Source of the DNA: an uncultured bacterium | GTDB taxonomy: Bacteria > Myxococcota_A > Bradymonadia > UBA7976 > VGTA01 | Reading direction: 5' to 3' | Assembly: GCA_943788935.1 (NCBI GenBank) | Contig: CALSSE010000005.1 | Span: 310,001-374,000 of the forward strand | Length of the DNA stretch: 64,000 bases | Shown here: one piece after another, positions 17,900 to 27,356 of the stretch | Numbering within the stretch: the stretch's first letter is position 1 | Layout of the letters: every line of letters begins with the position of its first letter | Program-made: the position numbers and the translations under genes | The notes under the pieces: model-generated | The model's database searches: none | The model's input: only the letters and a program-made list of their open reading frames with translations | Told to the model about the DNA's origin: nothing

Positions 17900-19267
17900 A
17901 TGACTCCCAAAACACCTTCCTATCTATTTCCAAAATCCTTTACTTGGGGCGTGGCGACCTCTTCTTTCCAAATAGAGGGAGCGACTCAAGAAGATGGTCG
18001 TGGTCCATCTATCTGGGACACTTTCTGCCAACAAGAGAACACCATCGTCGACCACAGTAATGGAGATCTCGCTTGTGATCATTATCATCGTTGGCAAGAG
18101 GATCTAGACTTAATCAAGTCGCTTAATGTGGACGCCTATCGCTTCTCCATCGCCTGGCCTCGAGTGATGCCCCAAGGAGGAGGCGAGATCGAACAGAGGG
18201 GTCTAGACTTTTATGATCGTCTCGTCGATGGCCTCCTAGAGCGTAATATCGACCCGTGGGTCACTCTTTATCATTGGGACCTCCCCCAAGCGCTTCAAGA
18301 CCGAGGGGGGTGGGTCTCACGAGAGACGGTTGATCATTTTATTGAGTATACTCGAGTGGTCTGTGAGCGATTAGGAGACAGAGTCGCTGGCTGGATCACT
18401 CACAATGAACCGTGGTGCGCTTCGGTCCTCGGCCATCTCAATGGAGATCATGCACCGGGGCTTAAAGATCACTATGCTCACCTCGCTTCGAGTCACCACC
18501 TCTTGCTCAGTCATGGTCTAGCGGTCCCCGTTATTCGTGAGATAGTCGGTGATAAACCGATAGGGATTACTCTTAATCTAGTCCCCTCTGTTCCCGCTTC
18601 TCCCAGTGAGGCCGATGCTGAAGCCAATGAGCGCTTCGATGGCTTTTTTAACCGTTGGTATCTCGACCCCTTGGTCGGTCGTGGGTATCCAGAAGATATG
18701 TTGAAGCGTTATCGAGAAGAAAACTATATCGATGACTGGTCTTTTATTCATGAAGGTGATCTGGAGGCGATCGCTGAACCCATAGATTTTTTGGGCATTA
18801 ATTACTATTCCCGAGGAATCATCCGCAGCGATAAAGTCACTGAGACCGACAATGAACCTATTGAGGTGATCGCTATTGGAGAGCATACAGATATGGGGTG
18901 GGAAGTCTATCCACAGGGGATCTATGACCTCTTGACCCGAGTCAACGCTGACTATCCATTTACATCGATCTATATCACCGAGAATGGAGCGGCCTATGCC
19001 ACCGGTCCCGATGAGGACGGCCAAATCAAAGATCACCGTCGTGAGTCCTATCTCCGTGAGCACCTCATCGCTTGTCATAAAGCGCGCACAGCCGGTGTCC
19101 CTCTTGATGGTTATTTCGCGTGGTCTCTCATGGATAACTTTGAATGGGCTTTCGGCTATGGGAAACGTTTTGGCTTAGTCTATGTCGACTATGAAACCCA
19201 AAAACGAACCCTTAAACAGAGCGCCCAATGGTACCGTGAGCTCGTCACAAGTAGAGTCATCCCATGA
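17900..19267 (+). CDS. GH1 beta-glucosidase
   Basis: This glycoside hydrolase family 1 enzyme has 455 residues and no signal peptide, so it is cytoplasmic. The N-terminal signature is FTWGVATSSFQIEGATQEDGRG with IWDTF. The acid/base is E170 in THNEPWC, where the usual T(F/L)NEP has His. The nucleophile is E361 in YITENGAAY. The family sugar-contact segments SLMDNFEWAFGYGKRFGLVYVDY are present. It would hydrolyse imported laminari- or cello-oligosaccharides to glucose, as the last step of the pathway set out by this operon. The ribosome-binding site is weak. It overlaps the next gene by four bases. Confidence 0.95.
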   Translation: MTPKTPSYLFPKSFTWGVATSSFQIEGATQEDGRGPSIWDTFCQQENTIVDHSNGDLACDHYHRWQEDLDLIKSLNVDAYRFSIAWPRVMPQGGGEIEQRGLDFYDRLVDGLLERNIDPWVTLYHWDLPQALQDRGGWVSRETVDHFIEYTRVVCERLGDRVAGWITHNEPWCASVLGHLNGDHAPGLKDHYAHLASSHHLLLSHGLAVPVIREIVGDKPIGITLNLVPSVPASPSEADAEANERFDGFFNRWYLDPLVGRGYPEDMLKRYREENYIDDWSFIHEGDLEAIAEPIDFLGINYYSRGIIRSDKVTETDNEPIEVIAIGEHTDMGWEVYPQGIYDLLTRVNADYPFTSIYITENGAAYATGPDEDGQIKDHRRESYLREHLIACHKARTAGVPLDGYFAWSLMDNFEWAFGYGKRFGLVYVDYETQKRTLKQSAQWYRELVTSRVIP

Positions 19268-22200
19268 CTCTTATCTCGAGCGTCGCCCTCGCGATGCCGT
19301 CACTCCTCAAAGCCACACTGTTACTATCCTTCTCGGTAGCCTCTCTTTCGTTATCACCGATGCCTGTCTACGCTGCGCCTAATAAAGTCAAGACCCACAA
19401 AGATCAAGCGGGGTGGAGGCTCTTGGTGGATGGACAACCCACAATGGTCTTTGGGATGAACTGGGGGTACATCCCTATCGGCCAAAACTATGCGTGGGTG
19501 CTATGGCATCAACCAGAGGATGTTATTAAAGAGGCGCTCAAAACGGAGATGCCCCTCCTCAAAGCGATGGGGGTTAACGCCATTCGGCAATATCCTGATA
19601 TTCCTCCTAAATGGGTAGAGTGGATCTATCAGCGATATGGTATCTACACTGTGATCAACCACACCTTAGGTCGCTATGGAATAAGTGTAAATGGAGCTTG
19701 GGTTGCGCAAACCGACTATGCTAACCCCGTGATACGGGAGGCGATCATCGCTGAAGTCGATGAGGTCGTTCTGCGATACAAAGAGACTCGTGGAGTCCTC
19801 ATGTATCTGCTCGGCAATGAGAATAACTATGGCTTATCCTGGACCTCATTTGAGGCTGAAGACCTCCCTGAAGGAGAGCGCGATCTAGAGCGAGCGCGAC
19901 CGCTTTACACTCTATTTGGCGAGGTCGCGCAGCAGATTAAGAAGAAAGATCCACATCATCCGATCGCCATGGCTAATGGTGATCTAGGGTATATTGATCT
20001 TATCGCTACCTACTGTAAGTCTGTGGATATTATGGCTTCCAATGTCTATCGAGGCGTCTCTTCACGAGACCTCTTTGACCGGGTCTCCAAGATCCTAGAT
20101 CGACCCTTCATGTACAGCGAGTTTGGCGCTGACGCTTACAACGCGAAGGCTGATCGCGAAGACTCGGTAGCTCAAGCAGAATATCTACGCTTACAATGGC
20201 AAGAGATCTATGAACATAGCCATAACAAAGGACGCTCTGGTGTAGCGATCGGCGGTCTCATTTTCCAATGGAGCGATGGATGGTGGAAATATCGTCAAGT
20301 GGAGCGCTTAGAGGAACATGATACCGTCGCTACTTGGGGGAATGAAGGCTATTCCCATGACTATGTTAAGGGCGAGAACAACATGAATGAGGAGTGGTTT
20401 GGGATCGTGGCTAAGGATAAGCCCAATGATCAAGGTCTCTATCAAGTTCGTCCGCGAGCTGCCTATTATCTCCTCAGCGAAGCTTTCAAGCTCGCTCCTT
20501 ATGATGCGAAGACCACTCTACAAAAGATTCAAGGACACTTCGCCTCATTAAAGCCGCTTCACTTCGAACCCGCATATCAGGGAGACAGAGCGCTAGGGAT
20601 CGCCCAACAGCTGAGCGCTGTGCGGATCAGCCGACTACGTCTACAGCTAGAGTCTGGCTTCTCCAAAGGGAATCAATACTCAGAGCGTGATGAGCAGAGC
20701 CAAGTCGGTAACACTCAGAGTCTTTATTTTGATGTAAGCGCTAACCCTAGCTCAAAGATCAGCGCTCGAGCTTCGCTCAATGTCCTAGGTCAAGTCGCTC
20801 AGAATAGACTTAACCCGATCTTCTATGAGAATCGTGGTCGTGGACTTCGACCCTCTCCAGAAGAAGTGAGCGTCATCGAGACTCAAGATCTAAGCGCTTT
20901 AGAGCGTGTCGCCCTCTATCAAGCTGAATTCACTCTCAATGAACGTCACTTTAACGTCGAGGGTTTTTATCGAGTGGGGCACTATCATTGGGGAGATGAA
21001 GGAGACTTCTTTGGTCTCTACCCTGAGGCCTATTATGGCCCTAATCTAGACACCTATAACGCTGTCGCTCCCTTAGGAGCCGTAGTGAGCGGCAAGAGAT
21101 CACTCCGACACTTCAAAGTAGCCTTTGGCCCTCAGCTCTATTGGGGGGCCAATCCGGGAGTGATCGCTAAATATCATCAACAGTTTGGGTCGTTGAGCAT
21201 CAGCTTCATTCATCATGAAGATGTCGGACAAAACGCTCAAACCGGATCAAGTAACGCCTTACCGATCCGACAGAGTCGCCGCACTGCCGTCAGTCTAGGC
21301 TACCGCAGTGGCGGTCTACAACTTGATCTTGGTGGACTATTCTCGGGGAGTGACCGAGTTGGAGAGGCGTTCTTATGGACCAAAGAGACTAGTGGAAGAG
21401 GTTACCGTGACTCACAGCTCTTGGTCCATGATGATGACGTTAAATGGCTAGATACCTTAGGCGCCAAAGCACGCCTCTCCTATACCTCTGGTCGATGGAG
21501 CGCTTATCTACACGGGGTAGCGAAAGGGCTAGTATCAGTCGCTGGCGCTGACCCTCGTCAGCGATTTATGGGGTGGACGCTCAACGAGAGTGGAAGCGGG
21601 AATCAGCTCGGAGGACTAGCAGGTCTCTCAGTGAGCTTTGGAGCTTTTCAAGTTGCTCCCCATGTCCTTTATCAAAAGCCACTCATCGGACCGATGCACA
21701 CTCTTGAAGACCGTTTTAACTCTGCGAGCGGGATCTACTATCCGGCTCTCAGAGCTCGTAACCAGCTTGATGACCCTTTTGCGGTTCTCGATAATCGAGA
21801 GACTCTCGCTGGAGAGCTGATGTTTGTCTTCGACCCGACGCCTGGGACATGGTTTTGGCAATGGGATAATGACTTACGCGAAGATGCTCGCTTCGCGGCG
21901 AGTCTAAACCTCATCTACAGACATCAACCGACGTCTCGTGATGCGAGGTTTGGAGTCAATGAGGCCGGTCAATTCTTTGCCTTTGGCAGCGCTCCACCGG
22001 CACGTGACCTATGGGAAATTAAGTCTAGGTGGGTCGCGCGACCGAACCGATCGCTTCGTTTCATCGGAAAACTCTTCGCAGGAGAGGCTCAAGCTCGAGG
22101 CGATGACACGAGAGTTATATTACGGAGCGGTGGTGACTTAACAATGATCACCAGAGGGTGGGCTGCTAAGCTGAACGTAGCGCTCAATGATTGGGGACCC

Positions 22201-22425
22201 TATGACTATCATCAAGACTACAATTTGACCTATCCTCTACAGGTTGGAGGAGATCTAGGATATATCCATGGTCTTAAGAGCCTTGAAGTCACTCAAGTCA
22301 AAATGGGAGTGAGAGGGCTCTACCGACATCTAGACCAATACTCAGAAGGTTATCAAGGGACTCTCGAAAACCAGCAAATAGGTCATGAGTGGGAGCTCAT
22401 CACTTATATCCACTTAGACCTTTGA
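19264..22425 (+). CDS. Clan-A glycoside hydrolase fused to a predicted outer-membrane beta-barrel
   Basis: This exported protein has 1053 residues, with a signal peptide ending VYA before APNK. Residues about 40-400 look like a (beta/alpha)8 glycosidase of clan GH-A: WRLLVDGQPTMVFGMNWG, LLKAMGVNAIRQY, an acid/base candidate E186 in LLGNENN and a nucleophile candidate E286 in MYSEFGAD. The spacing resembles GH2 catalytic domains and GH72 glucanosyltransferases, and I cannot decide between them. From about residue 430 the protein changes to alternating polar/hydrophobic strands rich in Tyr, Trp and Gly, with charged loops, ending ITYIHLDL. This looks like an outer-membrane barrel or a related beta-strand domain. 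If so, the enzyme is anchored in the outer membrane. It sits between GH1 and two lipoproteins in the glucan operon. Confidence 0.75.
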   Translation: MTLISSVALAMPSLLKATLLLSFSVASLSLSPMPVYAAPNKVKTHKDQAGWRLLVDGQPTMVFGMNWGYIPIGQNYAWVLWHQPEDVIKEALKTEMPLLKAMGVNAIRQYPDIPPKWVEWIYQRYGIYTVINHTLGRYGISVNGAWVAQTDYANPVIREAIIAEVDEVVLRYKETRGVLMYLLGNENNYGLSWTSFEAEDLPEGERDLERARPLYTLFGEVAQQIKKKDPHHPIAMANGDLGYIDLIATYCKSVDIMASNVYRGVSSRDLFDRVSKILDRPFMYSEFGADAYNAKADREDSVAQAEYLRLQWQEIYEHSHNKGRSGVAIGGLIFQWSDGWWKYRQVERLEEHDTVATWGNEGYSHDYVKGENNMNEEWFGIVAKDKPNDQGLYQVRPRAAYYLLSEAFKLAPYDAKTTLQKIQGHFASLKPLHFEPAYQGDRALGIAQQLSAVRISRLRLQLESGFSKGNQYSERDEQSQVGNTQSLYFDVSANPSSKISARASLNVLGQVAQNRLNPIFYENRGRGLRPSPEEVSVIETQDLSALERVALYQAEFTLNERHFNVEGFYRVGHYHWGDEGDFFGLYPEAYYGPNLDTYNAVAPLGAVVSGKRSLRHFKVAFGPQLYWGANPGVIAKYHQQFGSLSISFIHHEDVGQNAQTGSSNALPIRQSRRTAVSLGYRSGGLQLDLGGLFSGSDRVGEAFLWTKETSGRGYRDSQLLVHDDDVKWLDTLGAKARLSYTSGRWSAYLHGVAKGLVSVAGADPRQRFMGWTLNESGSGNQLGGLAGLSVSFGAFQVAPHVLYQKPLIGPMHTLEDRFNSASGIYYPALRARNQLDDPFAVLDNRETLAGELMFVFDPTPGTWFWQWDNDLREDARFAASLNLIYRHQPTSRDARFGVNEAGQFFAFGSAPPARDLWEIKSRWVARPNRSLRFIGKLFAGEAQARGDDTRVILRSGGDLTMITRGWAAKLNVALNDWGPYDYHQDYNLTYPLQVGGDLGYIHGLKSLEVTQVKMGVRGLYRHLDQYSEGYQGTLENQQIGHEWELITYIHLDL

Positions 22426-22436
22426 GGAGGTACTCA

Positions 22437-23054
22437 ATGAACATTTATCGTTTATTAAGACGACTCTCTGTCCTCCTAATTAGCGTAGCGATATCGATGA
22501 GCGCTTGTGTAGACCCTCCTCCTTATTTTTATGCTGAAAAGATCACCGATCGCTCTTTTACCCTCTATCACCCTAAAGTCGGTGTCTTTCCTCATCTCTT
22601 TGTTTTATCTGATCCACAAAACCCCTTCGCTGACTATGGTGTTGGAGAAGAGACAAAGTGGCAGATTGAGTCGAGCGGAGATCCTATCGCCGGCTTTTAT
22701 GCCTGGTCAACCCTCCTCACCATTCAGCCTACCGGTGAGCATCAATTCTATACAGCCCTTAATTTACGAGCGATCTATGAACGGTCAGACATCGAGGGAG
22801 GACAAGAAGAGCAGCTCCTGAGCACTTGTATCGATGCCTTCCAAGCTGTCCTAGATCATTTCCCCGAATCGGTTACTTATGATAGCTCTGGGATAATCCC
22901 TTACGGCTTAGCGACGCTCGCTTTCCTAGAGCTTCAAGAGCTAGGGGTCGCTCCTCGAGGCGGATGGGTCCTTGTGGACGCGCCAGATGGAGGTCAAGTA
23001 GCGCTTCGAACCCTTGATGTCCCCTCCACTCTCCCCGAGGAAGAGACAGAATGA
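22437..23054 (+). CDS. Small lipoprotein of the glucan operon, unknown function
   Basis: This lipoprotein has 205 residues. The ATG at 22437 has an excellent GAGGAGGT 5 bases upstream; the frame is open further upstream but that part overlaps the previous gene. SMSAC with Cys 24 is the lipobox. The mature part has DPPPYFYAEKITDRSFTLYHP, and later regions are mixed polar with several Trp and Tyr. I recognise no family. Its place behind the barrel glycosidase and in front of a carbohydrate-binding-like lipoprotein suggests a role at the cell surface in glucan binding. The next gene overlaps it by four bases. Confidence 0.75.
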   Translation: MNIYRLLRRLSVLLISVAISMSACVDPPPYFYAEKITDRSFTLYHPKVGVFPHLFVLSDPQNPFADYGVGEETKWQIESSGDPIAGFYAWSTLLTIQPTGEHQFYTALNLRAIYERSDIEGGQEEQLLSTCIDAFQAVLDHFPESVTYDSSGIIPYGLATLAFLELQELGVAPRGGWVLVDAPDGGQVALRTLDVPSTLPEEETE

Positions 23055-23707
23055 GACTCCACATATATATAATGGCAATCTGCTTAAGCGTAGCGTTCTC
23101 CTCCTTAAGCGCCTGTCGATCCGACAGCGGCCCTAATGACTACCAAAGTCAGGAATATATTCCAGATGCCGCCATGCCTCTCATGATCGCATTACTTGAG
23201 GGTGAGGAGCGACTCAGCCTCGGGATCTTCTATGAAGGAGAATTTACAGAAGAAGTCGTCATCGATGACCTAACCACCCACTTCTATATCTATGAAGAGA
23301 CCTTCAGCGTCATCAGCCAAGAGAGCGATCGCACAGAAGGGGTAAGATCAGACTTGATTACTCATCGTGGAGGACCATGGTGGGGAGGCGGTGTACATTG
23401 GGATGAGCCTCGTGACTTAAGTGAATGGACCACCTTACATCTGAGTCTTAAGAGTACGTCAGAGGCCTTCTCTTCTCTAGAAGTCGCTATGAATAACAGT
23501 GATACTGCTCAAGCCAAAGTCAAACTCCAAGACTATGGCTTTATCGCTAATGGTGAGTGGCATAGCGTGGAGATCCCCCTCTCCGACTTGATGGATATCG
23601 GTTTGGATATCACCCAAATCGCTGCTCCTCTTGTTCTTATTGGCAGTGCTGGAGATGCCGGAGAGCGTCTCTTAATAGACGCGGTCTATTTAAATCGATT
23701 TAAATGA
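23051..23707 (+). CDS. Lipoprotein with carbohydrate-binding-like beta-sandwich
   Basis: This lipoprotein has 218 residues, with lipobox LSAC and Cys 22 as the anchor. The mature part has the run of features seen in jelly-roll carbohydrate-binding modules: GGPWWGGGVHWDEPRDLSEW, LHLSLKSTS, GEWHSVEIPLSDL and a final LLIDAVYLNRF. Similar elements occur in the CBM-like domain of the large GH16 protein in this window (the WEVLTFDF and YYFDDVTF segments). It probably binds glucan chains at the surface, as an analogue of the glycan-binding proteins of Bacteroidota loci. The family call is from pattern only. It is the last gene of the packed operon; 187 bases follow before the MFS gene. Confidence 0.7.
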   Translation: MRLHIYIMAICLSVAFSSLSACRSDSGPNDYQSQEYIPDAAMPLMIALLEGEERLSLGIFYEGEFTEEVVIDDLTTHFYIYEETFSVISQESDRTEGVRSDLITHRGGPWWGGGVHWDEPRDLSEWTTLHLSLKSTSEAFSSLEVAMNNSDTAQAKVKLQDYGFIANGEWHSVEIPLSDLMDIGLDITQIAAPLVLIGSAGDAGERLLIDAVYLNRFK

Positions 23708-23894
23708 CCACGCTAATACAATGTGTGCGTCCACTCCCCAGTGTGTCCCCACAACCTCTTAGGGAGAATGAGATTCAATCACGATGAGCCCTCTGTCGCT
23801 TCATCGCCGTATAAACTGTCCATTAACAAATTACTCAACATGTGTTACTCAAGTAGCCCATGTTTATTAAATATTTGTTTTATGGAGTTAATTT

Positions 23895-25154
23895 TTGAAT
23901 CCCAACACCCGTCGCTTCTTGACTATGTTCGCCTTAATCTTTTCAGGAGAGGCGATCTTTAGTCTCCCCTTTGTCGTCGCTCGAGTGTTTCGACCTACCC
24001 TACTAGATACCTTTGAGATCACTAATCTAGAGCTTGGAACAGCCTTCTCTCTTTATGGGATCGTCGCCATGTTATCTTATGTTCCTGGTGGAGCCTTAGC
24101 TGATCGTTTCTCCGCTCGCTCGATGATGATGGCTTCTCTCTTATCGACGGCATTGGGTGGGATCCTCTTCGCCCAAATTCCGAGTATGTTTTGGCTTAAA
24201 GCGCTCTTTGCTTTTTGGGGACTCACGACCATACTCCTATTTTGGGCGGCGATTATCCGCGCGACTCGGCAATGGGGAGGGTCAGAGGGACAAGGGAGCG
24301 CTTTCGGGATCTTGGATGGAGGACGTGGTCTGTTCGCGGCGCTGCTCGCCTCTGGTTTAGTCGCGCTGTTTGGCTCTCTCCTCCCTGGTCCTATTGAGAA
24401 CGCTACCCTCGGTGATAAGCGAGCAGCGCTGAGCGTCGTGATCTGGATCATAACCGGGCTCACCGCCATGGCTGCAGCGCTCGTCTACCTCTGTGTCCCC
24501 GATGAGGGAGGCGGCGATAACGAACCTCAATCATCCAATAAAATTGACAAAAGCCAACTTAGTGAAGTGCTCAAGAATCCTCTCGTCTGGTTACAGGGGA
24601 TCATCATTATCACTGCTTATACCGGATATAAGGGGATGGATGATCTCAGCTTACTCGCTCGTGATAGCTTTGGCATGAATGACCTCGAGGCGGCGCAAGT
24701 CACCACTGTCGCCTTCTGGACGAGACCATTCGCCGCACTAGGGGCGGGCTTTATCGGTGATCGCCTAGGAGGAGTAAAGACGATCATGACTTGCTTTATC
24801 CTGATGGCGATAGGAGATTTAGTGATCGCTGCAGGTTTATTGGACCCCGAACTCCCTTGGATGCTGTTTATGAATGTAGTGATCACTGGAGCAGCAGTTT
24901 TTGGCTTAAGGGGCCTCTACTTTGCTATTTTTGATGACGCCGGTGTCCCTCCTGAACTCACTGGGACAGCGGTCGGGTTAGTCAGTGTCATCGGCTATAC
25001 GCCCGATATCTTTATCGGGCCCATTAATGGATACCTCACTGACACTTATAAAGGGGCGCTCGGTCATCAATATTTCTTTGGGGTGCTCGCTGTCTTCGCG
25101 ATCATCGGTTTCGTGTCAGCGCTATTCTTTCAGCGCCTCTCATCCGCCAAGTAG
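23895..25154 (+). CDS. MFS transporter
   Basis: This 12-helix major facilitator protein has 419 residues. It starts at a TTG (23895) because GGAG stands 7 bases upstream; an ATG at 23925 would remove ten residues. The loop 2-3 motif GGALADRFSARS is present, together with a middle cytoplasmic loop (EGGGDNEPQSSNKIDKSQ) and a second-half copy (GAGFIGDRLGGVK). The substrate is not evident. It lies directly downstream of the glucan operon in the same direction and could move glucose or other products, but the 187-base gap leaves room for its own promoter, so this link is inference. Confidence 0.85.
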   Translation: MNPNTRRFLTMFALIFSGEAIFSLPFVVARVFRPTLLDTFEITNLELGTAFSLYGIVAMLSYVPGGALADRFSARSMMMASLLSTALGGILFAQIPSMFWLKALFAFWGLTTILLFWAAIIRATRQWGGSEGQGSAFGILDGGRGLFAALLASGLVALFGSLLPGPIENATLGDKRAALSVVIWIITGLTAMAAALVYLCVPDEGGGDNEPQSSNKIDKSQLSEVLKNPLVWLQGIIIITAYTGYKGMDDLSLLARDSFGMNDLEAAQVTTVAFWTRPFAALGAGFIGDRLGGVKTIMTCFILMAIGDLVIAAGLLDPELPWMLFMNVVITGAAVFGLRGLYFAIFDDAGVPPELTGTAVGLVSVIGYTPDIFIGPINGYLTDTYKGALGHQYFFGVLAVFAIIGFVSALFFQRLSSAK

Positions 25155-25156
25155 AA

Positions 25157-25180
25157 GATCGAGCCTACTGACCCTCGATC
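25157..25180. terminator. Hairpin between convergent genes, possible two-way terminator
   Basis: GATCGAG (25157-25163) and CTCGATC (25174-25180) are perfect 7-base arms around a 10-base loop. They fill the 24-base gap between the stops of the MFS gene and the leftward peptidase gene. No T-run follows, so it may work with a factor or simply limit read-through. Confidence 0.4.
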
Positions 25181-27104
25181 ACTCCGCGGCGACCACCATG
25201 TCTAAGCCCCATTCGAGGAGCGTACCCTCATCGCTCCTCCCTAAGTCGCTCACGTGTAACGTCCACGCCCCCTCGGCCTCCATCCCTAAGAAACTTGGTA
25301 CTTCAGCCTCAAGCTCCACGTCCACCTCATTTCGACCCTCACGCTCAAGGAGAGTCACCGACTCTCCGCTAGGGTGGATAAGCCTCACAATAAGATCTCC
25401 TCGATAAGAGTGCTCGATTTTCACTCGCGCGATGATCGACTTAATGGTCCCTTGAGCGTTCACCTCTAGATCACTGGTGACCCCTTCAGGGTCAGAATCA
25501 GGGATAGCGATCGCTGGACTAGACTCAAAGTGTCTTGGCTCATTGCTCTCCTCTTCTCCGACCATCCCCGAGAGTGACCAGCCGTTGAGCACCCCGTCGT
25601 CCTCTGCGTAACGATCGCGAATGATCAAGCGCCACTCTCCGGCTGCCGGCTCTCCTCGAAGCTCGGGGAGCTCTTGGCTCACCTTGAGTTCATTGAGACT
25701 ACTCTCATTGTTTGAGGCGATGAGGTTTATGATCACTCCTGAGGGACTCTCCAAATCGATCTCTAGGTCACCGGTGAAAGTGTGCTCAATATCAAAGCTC
25801 ACCGTGAGCTGATCGAGTCTACCCTGCTGAGTAATGTTGAGTACGCTCACCACCTCTTCTTGGTCGGGTAGCTCAACGCTCTCCTCGCTAGTCACTGAGA
25901 AATTAAGTTGGGCCTCTGGTTCTACCTGACACGCTACCGATTCGACACAGAGAGAATCATCACAGTCGGTTTTCCCATCAAAGTTATTATCTAGGCCATC
26001 GGCGCAACGCTCGCTGAGGTCCTCACTCGGAGGCCTAGCGCTCACCGAGCTACCATACTCCTCGACATAACGCATAGAGAGCCATCCATAGCCCGGACCA
26101 AAGGGATTAGATGTACCAAATTTGCTCGTCCCCCAACTGTTCTTAAACAAGAAGAACCCACGCTCTACTACTGGGTTTCCTTCTTCATCGAGGACCGACT
26201 TACCCTCTTCGTCAACCATGGGGACCTCAAGATCATCATCCCAACCAATAATAAGAATCGAGTGTCCGGCGCGCTTCTCTAAGCTCTTCTCTTTATCCGC
26301 TTCATTAGGATACAAGACATAGCCTTGACGGCTATACTCAGAATTGACCTTTAGTTTTGATTTACGATGGTTCCAAGACTGATAAAAGAAGGTCATACCG
26401 ACGACGACCCCTGTCTCATTCTCCGCCATAAAGGCTTTAAGGTTTTGGCGATTAGAGCTGATCCATCGGCTAGGAGGGAGTTTAAACCGGTTAGCGCCCA
26501 TCGCATCTTCGCTCGGCTCACCGTTGGTGAAGCAGATGAGGGGTCTCTTCTCTTCGCTATCTTCAGCGGGCTTCTCACATCGCTCATCTTGAGTGGCTGA
26601 CCACGAGGAGCTCTGGTAGGGCTCAATCGACTCTTCGACCACACCAAAGCGATTGATCGCTGTTAGATTGGCCGAACCATTGGAGCCTGAAGTATGCTTA
26701 AATCGACCTAACTCCGCTTTGACTGACCACTGTAGAAATTGCTCTGAGAAATCAGGAACGACCGCCCCACTCTTTATATAGAGATGCTCCATCAGGCCTA
26801 CCGCTGAGAAAATAGAACAAACTCCACGACTCCCTTGACTCTTTACTGGGCTCTGTAAGTCTACGAGATCGAACTGAGCAGAAAAGTCTTGGTCAGATTT
26901 CAGCTCATCGGGGAGAGTCTTAGGATCGGGTGTGTCAGCGAATAGCGAGTCCCATTCACTCAGCATTTGAGACTCTTCTAGGGAGGGCTCAAAGCTCTCT
27001 ATTTCCGTTTCATTCCCACAGGCTCCAAGAGGTAAGATTATGGAATACATCATGAGATATCTAAAGATAATGCTCGGTGTTGTCTCGCTTATACAAGTCT
27101 TCAT
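25179..27104 (-). CDS. Papain-like (C1A) cysteine peptidase lipoprotein with two P domains
   Basis: This exported protein has 641 residues. LGAC with Cys 29 is a perfect lipobox, and AAGGAG stands upstream of the ATG. Residues about 75-350 are papain-like: Q90 and C96 in VKSQGSRGVCSIFS keep the papain Gln-Cys spacing, H281 lies in AGHSILIIGWDDD and N322 in KNSWGTS. The Trp that normally follows the catalytic Cys is Ser here. A short Cys-rich DNNFDG calcium-type motif follows. Then come two P-like domains of about 110 residues, each with the HTFTGDLEIDLESPSG or HSYRGDLIVRLIHPSG signature and a GEWRL/GAWTL segment. P domains are common on secreted subtilases and are less usual with a papain domain. 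It probably acts on external protein. Confidence 0.88.
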   Translation of the reverse strand: MKTCISETTPSIIFRYLMMYSIILPLGACGNETEIESFEPSLEESQMLSEWDSLFADTPDPKTLPDELKSDQDFSAQFDLVDLQSPVKSQGSRGVCSIFSAVGLMEHLYIKSGAVVPDFSEQFLQWSVKAELGRFKHTSGSNGSANLTAINRFGVVEESIEPYQSSSWSATQDERCEKPAEDSEEKRPLICFTNGEPSEDAMGANRFKLPPSRWISSNRQNLKAFMAENETGVVVGMTFFYQSWNHRKSKLKVNSEYSRQGYVLYPNEADKEKSLEKRAGHSILIIGWDDDLEVPMVDEEGKSVLDEEGNPVVERGFFLFKNSWGTSKFGTSNPFGPGYGWLSMRYVEEYGSSVSARPPSEDLSERCADGLDNNFDGKTDCDDSLCVESVACQVEPEAQLNFSVTSEESVELPDQEEVVSVLNITQQGRLDQLTVSFDIEHTFTGDLEIDLESPSGVIINLIASNNESSLNELKVSQELPELRGEPAAGEWRLIIRDRYAEDDGVLNGWSLSGMVGEEESNEPRHFESSPAIAIPDSDPEGVTSDLEVNAQGTIKSIIARVKIEHSYRGDLIVRLIHPSGESVTLLEREGRNEVDVELEAEVPSFLGMEAEGAWTLHVSDLGRSDEGTLLEWGLDMVVAAE

Positions 27105-27155
27105 GACTCTCTCCTTATTAATCTCGTTAAGAGCTCGCGCTGACCTCGCCCTATC

Positions 27156-27169
27156 GCTCTTTAAAGAGC
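27156..27169. promoter_or_regulatory. Perfect 14-bp palindrome upstream of the papain-like gene
   Basis: GCTCTTTAAAGAGC reads the same on both strands and lies 52 bases upstream of the leftward peptidase start. Such short perfect palindromes often bind dimeric regulators. A direct repeat CTCAAGATCA follows at 27280-27289 and 27294-27303. Chance is possible; the rest of 27105-27356 holds no gene I can support. Confidence 0.25.
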
Positions 27170-27356
27170 TTTAAAAGCCTATTGAGCGCGTACTCTTGAT
27201 CATACATGTTACTTAAAAGCTATTTAATCTATAACATATTGAGGCATAATACAATTTCATTCTATCTAAGCATCATATACTCAAGATCACGTGCTCAAGA
27301 TCAGCATGACATCGTCTGTAGAGTGAGCCTCCTCTCTCGGTCACCGATACCTCTTC

